DNA of 64,000 nucleotides from Brachybacterium sacelli (GCF_017876545.1 NZ_JAGIOD010000001.1:62001-126000); one strand, 5' to 3'; shown: positions 1 to 9,627, numbered from the stretch's first letter. Translations and numbers: made by a program. Notes: generated from the letters alone by a model not told the origin.

Positions 1-564
1 CGCCGCGTGTGGCCGGCCGAGATCGGTTCTCTGCTGGCGGCGGTGCCCGGCTACCTCCGGGCCGAGCAGCGCGACCGCTCCGAGCTGATCCGCCTGGTCA
101 ACCGCCGCTACAAGGGGTACCGCGGCGAGGAGCTGCGCTCCCTGATGCAGGGCGAGGCGGGGCGACGGATCCGCGCCTCGATCCGTCCCGAGGCGCTCGA
201 GGTCATCGAGCGCCACCGCGCCGCCGGCCATCGCACCGTGCTGGTCTCCGGCGCGCTGGACGTGCTCGTGGAGCCGCTGGCCGACCTGTTCGACGAGGTC
301 GTCGCGACCCACATGGACGAGGACGAGACCGGGGTGATGACGGGTTACCTGGCCACTCCCCCGCTGGTCGACGAGGCCCGCGCCAACTGGCTGCGCAAGT
401 ACGCCCTCGCGCACGGTGCGGATCTCCCGGCCTCCTACGGCTACGGCGACTCGCACGCCGACGCCTCCTGGCTCGATCTGGTCGGCACCCCGACCGCGAT
501 CTCCCCGGACCTCGGGCTGTACGCGGTGGCGAAGAAGAAGCGCTGGCAGATCCTGGAGTGGTGA
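1..564 (+). CDS. HAD-family phosphatase (SerB-like, HAD-IB), 5' end outside window
   Basis: The reading frame is open to the window edge, so this is the C-terminal ~187 residues of a longer protein. The visible part carries HAD motif II (VSGALDVLV, the conserved Ser), a lysine-rich stretch and the acidic motif IV YGYGDSHAD near residue 150. The catalytic DxDxT motif I must lie upstream of base 1. The family hydrolyses phosphomonoesters such as phosphoserine in the cytoplasm; members with this layout are often annotated HAD-IB hydrolases. The GTG at base 7 could be misread as a start, but it would leave a protein without the nucleophile. The substrate cannot be told. Confidence 0.85.
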   Translation, partial: RRVWPAEIGSLLAAVPGYLRAEQRDRSELIRLVNRRYKGYRGEELRSLMQGEAGRRIRASIRPEALEVIERHRAAGHRTVLVSGALDVLVEPLADLFDEVVATHMDEDETGVMTGYLATPPLVDEARANWLRKYALAHGADLPASYGYGDSHADASWLDLVGTPTAISPDLGLYAVAKKKRWQILEW

Positions 565-624
565 GCGAGCCCGGACGGGCACGGGCCGGATGAGCGGAGA
601 CCGGATGAGCAGGAACATGCTCGG

Positions 625-1875
625 ATGAGCGGGACCGGGCCCGGACACGCCCACCATCGCAGGGAGCGTCGTCCCTTCAGCGTGCCCCGCGGGCCGCGCG
701 TCGTCCTGGCCGTCCTGACCGGTCTGCTGCTGGTGGCGACCGTCGTCGGTCTCGTGGTGCTGTGGCCGACGGACGCGGAGCGCGTGGACACCTCCCAGCA
801 TCTCGCCGAGGGCGTGGAGATCGTCCCGGTCACCGTCACCGAGGCCGAGATCGACGGACGGCCCAGCGAGACCGTCCTGGTCGGGGCCGTCGGCCGGGCG
901 GCGCCCTACGACGGGACCAGTGTCCAGGTCGACGTGCCGCCCGAGGTCGCCGCCGACGGCATCCAGGTGGGTGACCGGCTGCGCGTGCTCTCCCTGGCCG
1001 AGAGCGCTCAGGGCGAGGCAGCGACCGGTGGCGGGGCGGAGAGTGTGCCGCTGCTGTACTACTTCGACCACGAACGCACCCTCCCGCTCGCGGTGCTGCT
1101 GGTGGCCTACCTGCTGCTGGTGGCCCTGGTGGCCCGCGGCAACGGTCTGCGGGCCATGGTCGGGCTCGCGGCCGGCGTGGCGATCGTGCTGTGGTTCATG
1201 CTGCCGGCGATCTTCGCCGGGGAGAATGCCGTGCTGGTCGCACTGGTGGCGGCATCAGCCATGATCTTCCCGTGCGTGTACTTCGCCCACGGGATCTCGG
1301 TGCGCACCATGACGGCGGTGCTCGGCACCTTCGGCGGCATCGCCGTGACCGTCGCCCTCGCCCTGCTGGGCGGGGGCCCCACCGGGATGACGGGGACCGA
1401 CGGGGAAGCGGCGCAGATGCTGTACGGGACCTATCCGCAGCTGTCGATGCCGGCGGTGTTCCTCGCCGGGGTGATCATCTCGGGCCTCGGGGCACTCAAC
1501 GACGTCACCATCACACAGGCGTCCTCCGCCTGGGAGCTGCGGGCGGCCATGCCGCGGGCCTCCCGGTTCGAGGTGTTCACCGCGACCATGCGGATCGGCC
1601 GTGACCACATCGCCTCGACCGTCTACACCCTCGCCTACGCGTACATCGGCTCCGCGCTGCCGCTGCTGATGTTCGCCTCCACCATCAACCGCTCCCTCCT
1701 GGACACCCTCACCTCCGGCGAGATCGCCGCCGAGGTCTTCCGCACCCTGATCGCGTCGATCGGCCTGGTACTCGCGATCCCGCTGACCACGGCGATCGCC
1801 GCGGCGCTCGCCACCCGACCGGCGCAGCGCGTCTCCCGCGACGAGCAGCTCGAGGAGCGCCTGGCTCGGTACTGA
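625..1875 (+). CDS. YibE/F family membrane protein
   Basis: 416 residues with a basic N-terminus, one TM helix at about residues 27-49, an extracytoplasmic domain of roughly 100 residues rich in acidic and small residues, then about seven TM helices from residue 150 to the end. This single-helix / domain / multi-helix order and the motifs YFAHGISVRTMTAVLGTF and SGLGALNDVTITQ are typical of the YibE/F family, whose function is not established (a transport role is usually supposed). ATG is chosen because AGGA lies ten bases before it; it follows the HAD gene by 60 bases on the same strand and may be co-transcribed. Confidence 0.85.
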   Translation: MSGTGPGHAHHRRERRPFSVPRGPRVVLAVLTGLLLVATVVGLVVLWPTDAERVDTSQHLAEGVEIVPVTVTEAEIDGRPSETVLVGAVGRAAPYDGTSVQVDVPPEVAADGIQVGDRLRVLSLAESAQGEAATGGGAESVPLLYYFDHERTLPLAVLLVAYLLLVALVARGNGLRAMVGLAAGVAIVLWFMLPAIFAGENAVLVALVAASAMIFPCVYFAHGISVRTMTAVLGTFGGIAVTVALALLGGGPTGMTGTDGEAAQMLYGTYPQLSMPAVFLAGVIISGLGALNDVTITQASSAWELRAAMPRASRFEVFTATMRIGRDHIASTVYTLAYAYIGSALPLLMFASTINRSLLDTLTSGEIAAEVFRTLIASIGLVLAIPLTTAIAAALATRPAQRVSRDEQLEERLARY

Positions 1876-1906
1876 CCGCTCAGCCCGGCTGTGGGCCGCG
1901 ATCCGG

Positions 1907-2608
1907 TCATCTGTGGGCAGGGAAGCCCGGAAGCAGCCGGGCGGCGTCGGCCCGCTTCCCCGTCAGCTCACGAGGCGGGGCGGCGGCCGTCGCGCGCGCG
2001 AACTGCTGCAGGCCGATGGTTCCCGCCGCCTGTGCGATCTGTGCCGTGACCTGTTCCGGAGGAGTCGACCCCGTGCCGGCGAACCAGAAGTGGCGGCCGT
2101 CGATCGAACCACCGGACGAGGTGGACAAAGCGCCGCGGACCGCTCCCGTACGACGCGCGTCCCGCGCGGACGGCCCGACGAAGTAGATGCCCTGGTTGAT
2201 CCACGCGGAGTTCCGCACCGTGGACGTCATGCCGTACCGGCCGGTCGTCCTCGCGTAGAGGCGCGAGCGATGCACGGGGACCACAGATCCCACCGTGATC
2301 TGGTCGTAGCGCACGACGAACGGGGAGCGTCCAAGGTTCGAGGTCCCGAGGGCCAGGCCACGCTCGGCGACCACCAGCACTTCACCGGCCATGAGGAGCA
2401 GCGCGGCCACGACGACGACAGCCAGGATCACCACCGCCAGCGCCTTCTGCACAGGGCCGAGATCGGGATGCAGCAGGAACAGGACGCTGCACGCGATCCA
2501 GAGGACGACGGCGCCGATGACCGTCCCGGCTCCGTAGCCATTGCGGTAGATGGTGAGCGGACGACCGATCTCCCCACCGTTCCTGCGCAGGAATCCGTGC
2601 AGGCTCAC
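1907..2608 (-). CDS. Small membrane protein with PH-like C-terminal domain, cassette copy 1
   Basis: 233 residues. Two TM helices (about residues 28-46 and 54-75) are followed by a soluble domain containing ERGLALG, VRYDQI and IYFVGPSA. The pattern resembles bacterial PH-like (YdbT-type) domains that follow a pair of membrane helices; that resemblance is my reading and no family is certain. It starts with GTG overlapping the TGA of the upstream gene (GTGA). A paralogue with the same overlap lies at 12338-13033, sharing VRYDQI, GPSA, GSTxPEQV and the LxGxxADAARxLPG tail. It is the last gene of a three-gene cassette and probably acts at the membrane with its two neighbours. Confidence 0.75.
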   Translation of the reverse strand: MSLHGFLRRNGGEIGRPLTIYRNGYGAGTVIGAVVLWIACSVLFLLHPDLGPVQKALAVVILAVVVVAALLLMAGEVLVVAERGLALGTSNLGRSPFVVRYDQITVGSVVPVHRSRLYARTTGRYGMTSTVRNSAWINQGIYFVGPSARDARRTGAVRGALSTSSGGSIDGRHFWFAGTGSTPPEQVTAQIAQAAGTIGLQQFARATAAAPPRELTGKRADAARLLPGFPAHR

Positions 2609-3456
2609 TCGTCGCGCTTCTCGAACAGCGACTCCACGAGCTCATCGAGGCTCGGGCGGGAGATGGGCGCGATGCGCACCAGGGCACCGTCGCCCGTCCC
2701 CTCGGTCTCCATGAGCTCGACCTGGCCCGGCTTGGCGAAGAGCGTGAACGCCGAGAGCTCGGCGTCCTCGCCGCGACCGCGCACGACCACCGCGCTCGCG
2801 GCTCGCGATTCCCCGAGGCTGCGGGCTTTCTCGCTGTCGGAGAAGCCGGCCGCCGAGAATTCCTCCGGTTCCCCGTCGACCTCGCCGATCTCGCGAGCGG
2901 GATCCACCCACAGCCAGAACTGCTCGGCGAGGTCCTCGAAGGACAGCGCGAAGAAGAGGTGCATGCCCATCGCGTCGAACACCTCGAAGATGACCCGACG
3001 ATCGTCCTCGAGGTCGAAGACGAAGAACTGACCGACGGCCTTGCCCTGCGACGTCGTGCGCTCGGCGACGAGCACCCAGTCCGCGGCCCGGCGGGCGACG
3101 ACGGTCCCGCGCAGCGCAGGTGCGATCTCGTCGTCCGGAGCGGTCTGCTCGGGCAGACGAGGGTCCTTGATCGTGGACGTGGTGACCAGGCCTCGGGCGA
3201 TCATCGAGCGGGTGGCCGAGGCGACCGCGATGGCCCTCTCCTCGTCGGAGCGGAGGTTCTCCTCGGCCCACAGCAGCGGCGAGAGCTGGCGGTGCTGGAT
3301 GCCCTCGATCGCCAGCAGCTCCTCGTCGGACAGCGTCACGATGTGCTGAACGGGTTCCTCGAGCTCCTGGGTGACCACCGCGATCGCGAGCTGGAAGTCG
3401 GTCTCCGAGTACTGGGGGGCGGCGGTGGCATCGCCGGATCCTGGCGTCGTCGTCAT
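2605..3456 (-). CDS. EspG-like protein (possible WXG-substrate chaperone), cassette copy 1
   Basis: 283 residues, no signal peptide or TM helix. Features: an acidic N-terminal part with VTLSDEELLAI near residue 40, a helical stretch ending SMIARGLV near residue 90, then beta-rich segments (FFVFDLEDDRRVIFEVFDAMGMHLFF) and an acidic C-terminus. Length and order of elements recall the ESX-associated EspG family, which binds PE-PPE or WXG-type substrates in the cytosol. No diagnostic residue proves this. A paralogue is at 13030-13905. The ATG lies six bases downstream of TAAGGT and has no Shine-Dalgarno, so it is probably translated leaderless. It overlaps the next gene by four bases. Confidence 0.7.
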   Translation of the reverse strand: MTTTPGSGDATAAPQYSETDFQLAIAVVTQELEEPVQHIVTLSDEELLAIEGIQHRQLSPLLWAEENLRSDEERAIAVASATRSMIARGLVTTSTIKDPRLPEQTAPDDEIAPALRGTVVARRAADWVLVAERTTSQGKAVGQFFVFDLEDDRRVIFEVFDAMGMHLFFALSFEDLAEQFWLWVDPAREIGEVDGEPEEFSAAGFSDSEKARSLGESRAASAVVVRGRGEDAELSAFTLFAKPGQVELMETEGTGDGALVRIAPISRPSLDELVESLFEKRDE

Positions 3457-3462
3457 GGCTTC

Positions 3463-3468
3463 ACCTTA
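3463..3468 (-). promoter_or_regulatory. -10 element TAAGGT for a leaderless transcript
   Basis: TAAGGT is followed after six bases by the ATG at 3456. Transcription would start at or next to the A of the start codon. No ribosome-binding site is present. Confidence 0.6.
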
Positions 3469-3532
3469 CGGGGTCGGGTCGGGGCGAGGGAGGGCGTGAG
3501 CGGGGTGCTGAAGGGCGTGAGCGGGGCGCGGG

Positions 3533-4381
3533 TCAGAACAGACCGCCGACGAAGTCGCCGACGCCTTCGGCGACGTCACCGACGAAATCACCGGTCGCCT
3601 CGGCCGCGTCCCCGATGGCTTCGCCGGTCGCCTCGGCCGCGTCCCCGATGGCACCCGTGGTCGCGTCGTACGCATCGGACACCGTGGAGGTGATCCCGTC
3701 CCAGTTGTCGTAGACCCAGTTGCCCGCGTTCCAGAGGGCGGCGGCACCACCGGCGATCCCCGCCACCAGCTGGCCACCGGGGATGAACGCCGCGACCCCC
3801 GCGACGACGCTCAACCCGCCGGCGATCCTGTCGCCGACCCCGCGCCAGCCCTCGTGGCTCGGGTTGAGAGCTTGGTTGACGCCCGTGACGATGCTGATCG
3901 GGGCGAAGACCTTCCCCAGGGAGCCGAGGAACCCGAGTCCCTTGATGTCCGAGAGCGCCGTACCGAGGTGGCCGAGCCCTTCCAGGACACCGGCCGTCAG
4001 CGGATGGTTGAGCACATCCCAGATTCCCTGGCCGACGGCGGTCGCGACGCCCACCGCACCATCGATGACGTCTCCGACGGCGTCACCGATCGCGTCGAGC
4101 ACTCCCCCGTCGCTCGGATCGCTGGCCTCGTCCTGCTGCTCGGCGTGCTCCTCGACCTCGCCGCGGCGCTGGCGGAGCAGCCCGTCGGCGGTGTCGAACA
4201 GTCCGCTGACACGGCCCGAGAACTCGGAGCGGAAGTCGTCGGCGTCCGAACCGACCCACTCCACCGAGTTCACCTGCGAGGCAAGCTGGGAGGCGAGTTC
4301 GGAGAGCCGGCCGTTCTGCGTCTCGAGGAGGTCGCCGAAACCTCGCAGCTGTTCGGTGTCCGCTCCGTAGAACCCTGCCAT
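3533..4381 (-). CDS. WXG100-type secreted protein with long Gly/Ala-rich C-terminus, cassette copy 1
   Basis: 282 residues from the ATG at 4381, preceded by GGGGAC; the frame is open 21 codons further upstream but without a better start. The first ~95 residues are helical with the WXG turn WVGSDADDF near residue 39 and end in EEHAEQQDEASDP. A hydrophobic middle (residues 110-225, rich in Gly/Ala/Val) follows, then a run of GDAAEATG repeats ending GDFVGGLF. WXG100 domains mark substrates of type VII secretion; the long tail suggests an effector rather than a bare EsxA-like partner. No recognisable toxin domain is seen. Paralogue at 14010-14963. A TAGGAT -10 candidate lies at 4463-4468, giving a leader of about 75 bases. 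Confidence 0.8.
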   Translation of the reverse strand: MAGFYGADTEQLRGFGDLLETQNGRLSELASQLASQVNSVEWVGSDADDFRSEFSGRVSGLFDTADGLLRQRRGEVEEHAEQQDEASDPSDGGVLDAIGDAVGDVIDGAVGVATAVGQGIWDVLNHPLTAGVLEGLGHLGTALSDIKGLGFLGSLGKVFAPISIVTGVNQALNPSHEGWRGVGDRIAGGLSVVAGVAAFIPGGQLVAGIAGGAAALWNAGNWVYDNWDGITSTVSDAYDATTGAIGDAAEATGEAIGDAAEATGDFVGDVAEGVGDFVGGLF

Positions 4382-4569
4382 GTTGATCGTCCCCTTCGTC
4401 CCCGACCCGACGCCGTGCCAGGCTCCCACCATCTCGCGGTCCACGCTGTCCGTTCCCGGACGATCCTAGGGAAGGTCGCCTCGGAGCGCGATGGGGAGAA
4501 GTCCCCACGACCGCCGCGAGCGGCGACGGGCCGGCGCGGCGCGCGCTCTGCCGCCCGCCGCCCGTGCCC

Positions 4570-5421
4570 TCACAGCACCGAGGCGAGGAAGCCCTGGAGA
4601 CGATCCGACTGCGGGTGCTCGATGAGCTGCTCGGGGGTGCCCTGCTCGAGAATCATGCCGTCGTCCATGAACACGACCTGGTCGGCGACCTCGCGGGCGA
4701 AGCCCATCTCGTGGGTCACCACGATCATGGTCATGCCGCCCTCGGCGAGCTCCTTGAGCACGGCCAGCACCTCGGCGACGAGCTCCGGGTCCAGTGCCGA
4801 GGTGGGTTCGTCGAACAGCATCAGCTCGGGCTCCATCGCGAGCGCACGAGCGATGGCGACGCGCTGCTGCTGACCGCCGGAGAGCTCCGAGGGGTAGTGG
4901 TCGGCGCGGTCGGCCAGGCCCACCCGCTCGAGGAGGGCGAGCGCGGATTCCTGCGCCTGGGCCTTGGTCCGGCCCAGCACCTGCATGGGCGCCTCCATGA
5001 CGTTCGCCAGTGCGGTCATGTGCGGGAACAGGTGGAAGCGCTGGAACACCATGCCGATGCGGGCGCGCTGGCGGGCGATCTCGGCGGTGGAGAGCTTCTG
5101 CCAGCGACCATCGGGCAGCGGCTCCTCGACGTAGCCCTGGGTGACGCCGGCGATCCGCACCCGCCCCGCCGTCGGCTCCTCGAGCTGGTTGATGCAGCGC
5201 AGCAGCGTGGACTTGCCGGACCCGGAGGGCCCGACGAGCACGGCGACCTCACCGGGGGCGACCTCGAGATCGCAGCCCTTGAGCACGTGCAGATCGCCGA
5301 AGGCCTTGTGGATGCTCTCGAGCTGGATCAGCGGCGCGGGGGCGGCGGCGCGACGGCCGGAGGCCGCAGCGGTCCTCTCGGACGGGGCCTCCTCGGGCAC
5401 GGGGGTGGCGGCGTGGGTCAT
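4570..5421 (-). CDS. Amino-acid ABC transporter ATP-binding protein (GlnQ/ArtP type)
   Basis: 283 residues. Walker [10 protein letters not shown] near residue 66, Q-loop in [13 protein letters not shown], signature [15 protein letters not shown], Walker [13 protein letters not shown] and the H-loop VVTHEMGF are all present, the pattern of polar amino-acid importer ATPases. A ~30-residue Pro/Ala-rich extension precedes the core domain. The insert [19 protein letters not shown] between Walker A and the Q-loop is a lineage variation. The ATG shares one base with the permease stop codon (TGATG), so it is the last gene of a three-gene uptake operon. Confidence 0.93.
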   Translation of the reverse strand: MTHAATPVPEEAPSERTAAASGRRAAAPAPLIQLESIHKAFGDLHVLKGCDLEVAPGEVAVLVGPSGSGKSTLLRCINQLEEPTAGRVRIAGVTQGYVEEPLPDGRWQKLSTAEIARQRARIGMVFQRFHLFPHMTALANVMEAPMQVLGRTKAQAQESALALLERVGLADRADHYPSELSGGQQQRVAIARALAMEPELMLFDEPTSALDPELVAEVLAVLKELAEGGMTMIVVTHEMGFAREVADQVVFMDDGMILEQGTPEQLIEHPQSDRLQGFLASVL

Positions 5422-6398
5422 CAGAGCTCCACCTCCGGGAGCGAGTCCTTGGGGGTCGTGCCGGCGCGGTTCACGGCGGCCTGGCGGGAGCGGCGCGACG
5501 CTCCGCCGGGGCGGTCGTCGAAGCCGCGGCCGAAGTACCGCTCGAGGTAGTACTGGCCCACCATCAGCACGCTGGTGATGGCGAGGTACCAGATCGCCGC
5601 CACGATGAGCAGCGGTATCGGGGCATACAGCTTGTTGGCGATGGCGTTGGTCGCGAAGGTCAGATCGAGGGTGAAGGGGACGGCGAGCACGAGCGAGGTC
5701 GTCTTCAGCATGCCGATGGTCTCGTTGCCCAGCGGCGGGACGATCACGCGCATGGCCTGCGGGATGATGATGCGCCGCAGGATGTTGCCGTTGCCCATGC
5801 CCAGCGCCTTGGAGGCCTCCGTCTGCCCTTTGTCCACGGAGTTCAGCCCGGAGCGGATGATCTCGGCGAGATAGGCGCCCTCGTTCAGGCCCAGGCCCAC
5901 CACAGCGGCCCAGAACGCCGGGAAGTAGTCCCGGGTGGCGAAGGAGAACCATTCGGGACCGAAGGGGACGCCGAGGGCGATCTTCGGGACGATCACGGCG
6001 AACAGTCCCCAGAACACCAGCTGCGTGTACACCGGTGTGCCGCGGAAGACGAAGATGTACGCCCAGGAGACGCCGCGCAGCACGGGGTTCTCGCTGCGAC
6101 GCATGATCGCGGCGGTCAGCGCCACGATCGTGCCCAGCACCATGGCCAGGACGGTGATCAGCAGGGTCCAGCCGACGCCCTGGACCACCTTGACATCGAG
6201 GATGTAGGTCGCCACGGTCGCCCAGTCGAAGACGGGATTGGTGACCAGGAAGTTGATCAGCCCCAGGACCAGCAGCGCGACGACGACGGCGCTGATCCAG
6301 GTGCCGGGGCGGGGGCTGGCCTTGGCCCGGATCCGGCCCGGGATCGGGTCGGAGCCGTGGCGGTGGCCGGCGGCGGGGGCGGAGGTCTGTGTGCTCAC
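5421..6398 (-). CDS. Amino-acid ABC transporter permease (HisM/GlnP family)
   Basis: 325 residues. After a ~30-residue cytosolic N-terminus there are five or six TM helices. The EAA loop [20 protein letters not shown] near residue 205 is the contact site for the ATPase and is typical of His/Glu/Gln permeases. A ~50-residue basic C-terminal tail is unusual in length. It starts at GTG overlapping the stop of the binding-protein gene by four bases (GTGA). Only one permease gene is present, so the transporter probably uses a homodimer. Confidence 0.93.
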   Translation of the reverse strand: MSTQTSAPAAGHRHGSDPIPGRIRAKASPRPGTWISAVVVALLVLGLINFLVTNPVFDWATVATYILDVKVVQGVGWTLLITVLAMVLGTIVALTAAIMRRSENPVLRGVSWAYIFVFRGTPVYTQLVFWGLFAVIVPKIALGVPFGPEWFSFATRDYFPAFWAAVVGLGLNEGAYLAEIIRSGLNSVDKGQTEASKALGMGNGNILRRIIIPQAMRVIVPPLGNETIGMLKTTSLVLAVPFTLDLTFATNAIANKLYAPIPLLIVAAIWYLAITSVLMVGQYYLERYFGRGFDDRPGGASRRSRQAAVNRAGTTPKDSLPEVEL

Positions 6399-7327
6399 TG
6401 CTGCGGGTCCACTTCCGAGGTCTCGATCATGCCGTTCTCGTTGCCCCAGGCCGCGAGGATCTCGCGGAGGGCGCCGGAGTCGATGAGGTGCTGCACCGCC
6501 GCGCGGATCGCTTCGGCCAGCTCCGGCTGGTCCTTGGCCACGACGATGCCGTTCAGCGCCGCGTCCTCGATGTCGCCGACCTGCTCGAGGGTGCCGCGCG
6601 AGCGGTCCACGGCATAGGCGATGACGGGCGAGTCGCCGATCAGGACATCGGCCTTGCCGCCCGCGACGGCGGTCGCGGCGTCGGCGTTGCCGACGTAGGG
6701 CTGATCGACGATCCCGCTGCCGCCGTCGGCCCGGCACTGCTCGTCACGCTCGACGACGACGTCGTCCATGTACGTGCCGACCTGGTGGGCGACGCGGGAG
6801 CCGCACAGGTCCGGCGGGGTGATGCCGTAGGGGTTCCCGCTCTTGACGGCGTAGGACATGCCGGCAGCGAAGTAGGAGACCATCGAGACCTGCTCGAGCC
6901 GCTGCGGGTCGATGGTGAAGCTGGAGATGCCGACATCGTACGTGGAGCCGATGGCCGGGATGATCTGCGCGAACACGGCGGACTCGGTCCGGGTGCGCAG
7001 GCCCAGGACCCTGCCGACGGCGGCGAGGATGTCGATGTCGTAACCGACGGCCTCACCGTCGGAGCCGACGAACTCACCCGGCGCGTAGTTCAGGGCAGCG
7101 CCGTTGACGAGCTCCCCGCGCTCCCGGATCTCCTGCGGCACGAGGGCGGCCAGCTCGGGCTGCTCCTCGATGCCGCCGAGGTCGACCTCGGGGATCGCGT
7201 TGGTCTCGGCGTCCAGGCGCTCGGAGGCGTGCGTGCAGGCCCCGAGTGCGGGGGCCAGGGCGGCGCCGCCGAGCGCGAACGGGAGCGCGCGCAGCAGGGT
7301 GCGCCGGCGGGGACGGAGTGAAGACAC
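6395..7327 (-). CDS. Amino-acid-binding lipoprotein of ABC uptake system (SBP family 3), Tat-type signal
   Basis: 310 residues. The N-terminus has a twin-arginine-like RRRTLL, a hydrophobic stretch and the lipobox LGAC with Cys near residue 30, so it is probably a lipoprotein exported by Tat or Sec. The mature part has the type-3 solute-binding pattern: [31 protein letters not shown], the hinge GTYMDDVV and a C-terminal AWGNENGM. These bind polar amino acids; the exact ligand cannot be told. GTG is the start because a full promoter places the transcription start at it. Confidence 0.92.
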   Translation of the reverse strand: MSSLRPRRRTLLRALPFALGGAALAPALGACTHASERLDAETNAIPEVDLGGIEEQPELAALVPQEIRERGELVNGAALNYAPGEFVGSDGEAVGYDIDILAAVGRVLGLRTRTESAVFAQIIPAIGSTYDVGISSFTIDPQRLEQVSMVSYFAAGMSYAVKSGNPYGITPPDLCGSRVAHQVGTYMDDVVVERDEQCRADGGSGIVDQPYVGNADAATAVAGGKADVLIGDSPVIAYAVDRSRGTLEQVGDIEDAALNGIVVAKDQPELAEAIRAAVQHLIDSGALREILAAWGNENGMIETSEVDPQQ

Positions 7328-7330
7328 TAG

Positions 7331-7362
7331 TGAATAGTATTCATGTCGTTGTATAGATTCAA
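7331..7362 (-). promoter_or_regulatory. Promoter and overlapping palindromic operator of the amino-acid uptake operon
   Basis: On the minus strand TTGAAT (7362-7357), a 17-base spacer and TACTAT (7339-7334) form a near-consensus promoter. Six bases separate the -10 from the GTG at 7327, so the transcript should be leaderless. The perfect palindrome TGAATAGTATTCA (7331-7343) covers the -10 and looks like a repressor operator. The stretch is strikingly AT-rich for this genome. Confidence 0.7.
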
Positions 7363-7419
7363 TTCGGCGTGGCGGACGCCTCGCCGGCCGCGCTCGTCGA
7401 GCTCAGCTGACGGCGTGGT

Positions 7420-9627
7420 TCACACCCCGCCCGGGGCGATCCCGCCGGTGGCGGTGGGGACCTCGGGCTCCGCCCCCTGGGCGGCCAGCTCCTCCTCGGC
7501 GTCGATGTCCACCGCGGCGCCCTCGAACTGCGAGCGGTACAGCCGCGCGTAGGCGCCGCCGGCCGCGAGCAGCTGCTCGTGGGTTCCCTGCTCGACGATG
7601 TCGCCGGCCTCCATCACCAGGATCAGGTCCGCGTCGCGGATCGTGGAGAGCCGGTGGGCGATGACGAAGGAGGTCCGCCCCTCCCGCAGCCGGTTCATCG
7701 CGTTCTGCACCAGCACCTCGGTGCGGGTGTCCACGCTCGAGGTGGCCTCGTCGAGGATCAGCAGATCGGGGCGGGCCAGGAAGGCGCGGGCGATGGTCAT
7801 CAGCTGCTTCTCCCCGGCGGACAGCGTCGTCTCGTCGTCGTCCACCACCGTGTCGTACCCGTCGGGCAGCTGCCGGGCGAAGTCGTCCACGTGCGTGGCG
7901 CGGGCCGCCTCCAGCACCTCCTCGTCGGTCGCGTCCAGCCGGCCGTAGCGGATGTTCTCGCGCAGGGTGCCCTTGAACAGCCAGGTGTCCTGGAGGACCA
8001 TTCCGGTGCGCGAGCGCAGCTGGGCGCGGGTGAGTTCGCGGATGTCGATCCCGTCGATGGTGATCCGGCCGTCGTCGACCTCGTAGAAGCGCATCACCAG
8101 GTTCACCAGCGTCGTCTTGCCGGCTCCGGTGGGGCCGACGATCGCGACGGTGTGGCCGGGGTCCGCGACCAGGGACAGGTCGCGGATCAGCTCCCGCTCG
8201 CGGCTGTAGGAGAAACGCACGTGCTCGAACTCGACGCGACCCTCCCCGATGCCGGCGGCGGCGGTGTCGATCGTGGTCTCCGGCTGCTGCTCCTCGGCAT
8301 CCAGCAACTCGAAGACCCGCTCGGCGCTGGCCACACCGGACTGCAGCATGGTGGCCATCGAGGCGACCTGGGACAGCGGCTGCGTGAACTGCCGGGAGTA
8401 CTGGATGAAGGCCTGCACGTCGCCGAGGGTGAGCTGGCCGGAGACGATGCGGAGACCGCCGACGATCGCCACCACGACATAGGACAGGTTCCCCACGAAC
8501 ATCATCAGCGGCATGATCAGCGAGGAGACGAACTGCGCCCCGAAGCTGGCCCTGAACAGCTTCTCGTTGCGCTCCTCGAAGCGCTCGGCGACCTGCTGGC
8601 GACGACCGAACACCGTGACCAGCGCGTGCCCGGTGTAGGCCTCCTCGACCTCGGAGTTGACCACGCCGGTGGCGTCCCACTGCTGGGCGAACAGCTTCTG
8701 CGCCTTCGAGCCCACCACCGCGGTGACCACCACCGCCACCGGGATCACGGCGAGCGCGATCAGCGAGAGCTGCCAGGAGATCGTGAGCATCATGACCAGC
8801 ACGCCGAGCACCGTGAGGATCGAGTTCACCAGCCCGGTGACCGTGTTCATCAGGGTGTTCTGGAGGTTGTCGATGTCGTTGGTGACACGCGAGAGGATCT
8901 CGCCGCGCTTCATCCGGTCGAAGTACTTCAGCGGCAGGCGGTGCAGCTTCTCCTCGACCTCGCGGCGCAGCCGGTACACCACGCGGTAGATGATCCGGTT
9001 CAGCGCGACGCCCTGCAGCCACATCAGCAGTCCGGAGGCGACGAAGAGGCCGACGGCCAGGGCGAGGGTCTGATGCAGCGCGGTGAAGTCGATGCCCTCG
9101 CCGGGGGTCAGCGTCATCCCCGAGAGCATCTCGGCGAACTGCTCCTCGCCACGCGCCCGGGTCTGCGCGATCACCTCCTCCGGATCGGCGCCCGGGGGCA
9201 GGTTCTTCGAGATCACCCCAGTGAAGATGATGTCCGTGGCGCGGCCCAGGATCTTGGGGCCGACGACGCTGAGCGCCACCGAGACCACGCCGATCAGGAT
9301 CGCGAGGACCAGGAACGTGCTCTCCGGTCCGATCTCGCGGACCAGGCGCTTGGTCGAGGGCCAGAAATTCTTGGCGCTCTGGCCGGGGCGCAATCCGCGT
9401 TGGGCGTCCTTCTCGCTGGCGATCTCCGCGGCCGTCGACGCCTCGTCGCCGGCCGGGGCCGCGGGCGTGGCGACCGCCGTGGGAGTGCCGGCGGGCGCCG
9501 TCGCGGGCGTGGGGGTGCCCGCAGGAGCCGGGGCGTCCTCCGGCGAGGCCGACGCCTCCGGGTCAGGTGCGTTCTGTGCCTTCTTCTCGTTCTCCGGGTT
9601 CTCCTCGTTCTCCTCAGAACTCGTCAT
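7420..9627 (-). CDS. Heterodimeric ABC exporter, canonical half (permease-ATPase fusion)
   Basis: 735 residues. A ~75-residue acidic, Ala/Pro-rich N-terminal tail precedes six TM helices and an NBD with Walker A GPTGAGKTT, signature variant LSAGEKQ, Walker B LLILDEATSSVD (catalytic Glu present) and H-loop AHRLST. Its partner gene overlaps by the TGATG junction. In TmrAB/BmrCD/TM287-288-type exporters one NBD supplies the catalytic Walker B and His and the other the intact signature; this half fits the catalytic role. It has an extra periplasmic loop of ~50 residues between TM1 and TM2. The substrate (drug, lipid or peptide) is unknown. Confidence 0.92.
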   Translation of the reverse strand: MTSSEENEENPENEKKAQNAPDPEASASPEDAPAPAGTPTPATAPAGTPTAVATPAAPAGDEASTAAEIASEKDAQRGLRPGQSAKNFWPSTKRLVREIGPESTFLVLAILIGVVSVALSVVGPKILGRATDIIFTGVISKNLPPGADPEEVIAQTRARGEEQFAEMLSGMTLTPGEGIDFTALHQTLALAVGLFVASGLLMWLQGVALNRIIYRVVYRLRREVEEKLHRLPLKYFDRMKRGEILSRVTNDIDNLQNTLMNTVTGLVNSILTVLGVLVMMLTISWQLSLIALAVIPVAVVVTAVVGSKAQKLFAQQWDATGVVNSEVEEAYTGHALVTVFGRRQQVAERFEERNEKLFRASFGAQFVSSLIMPLMMFVGNLSYVVVAIVGGLRIVSGQLTLGDVQAFIQYSRQFTQPLSQVASMATMLQSGVASAERVFELLDAEEQQPETTIDTAAAGIGEGRVEFEHVRFSYSRERELIRDLSLVADPGHTVAIVGPTGAGKTTLVNLVMRFYEVDDGRITIDGIDIRELTRAQLRSRTGMVLQDTWLFKGTLRENIRYGRLDATDEEVLEAARATHVDDFARQLPDGYDTVVDDDETTLSAGEKQLMTIARAFLARPDLLILDEATSSVDTRTEVLVQNAMNRLREGRTSFVIAHRLSTIRDADLILVMEAGDIVEQGTHEQLLAAGGAYARLYRSQFEGAAVDIDAEEELAAQGAEPEVPTATGGIAPGGV

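Noticed and set aside
4570..5952. 460-codon frame merging the permease region with the ATPase
   Set aside because: The upstream part is out of frame with the real permease; the ATPase start is fixed by the TGATG overlap at 5421.
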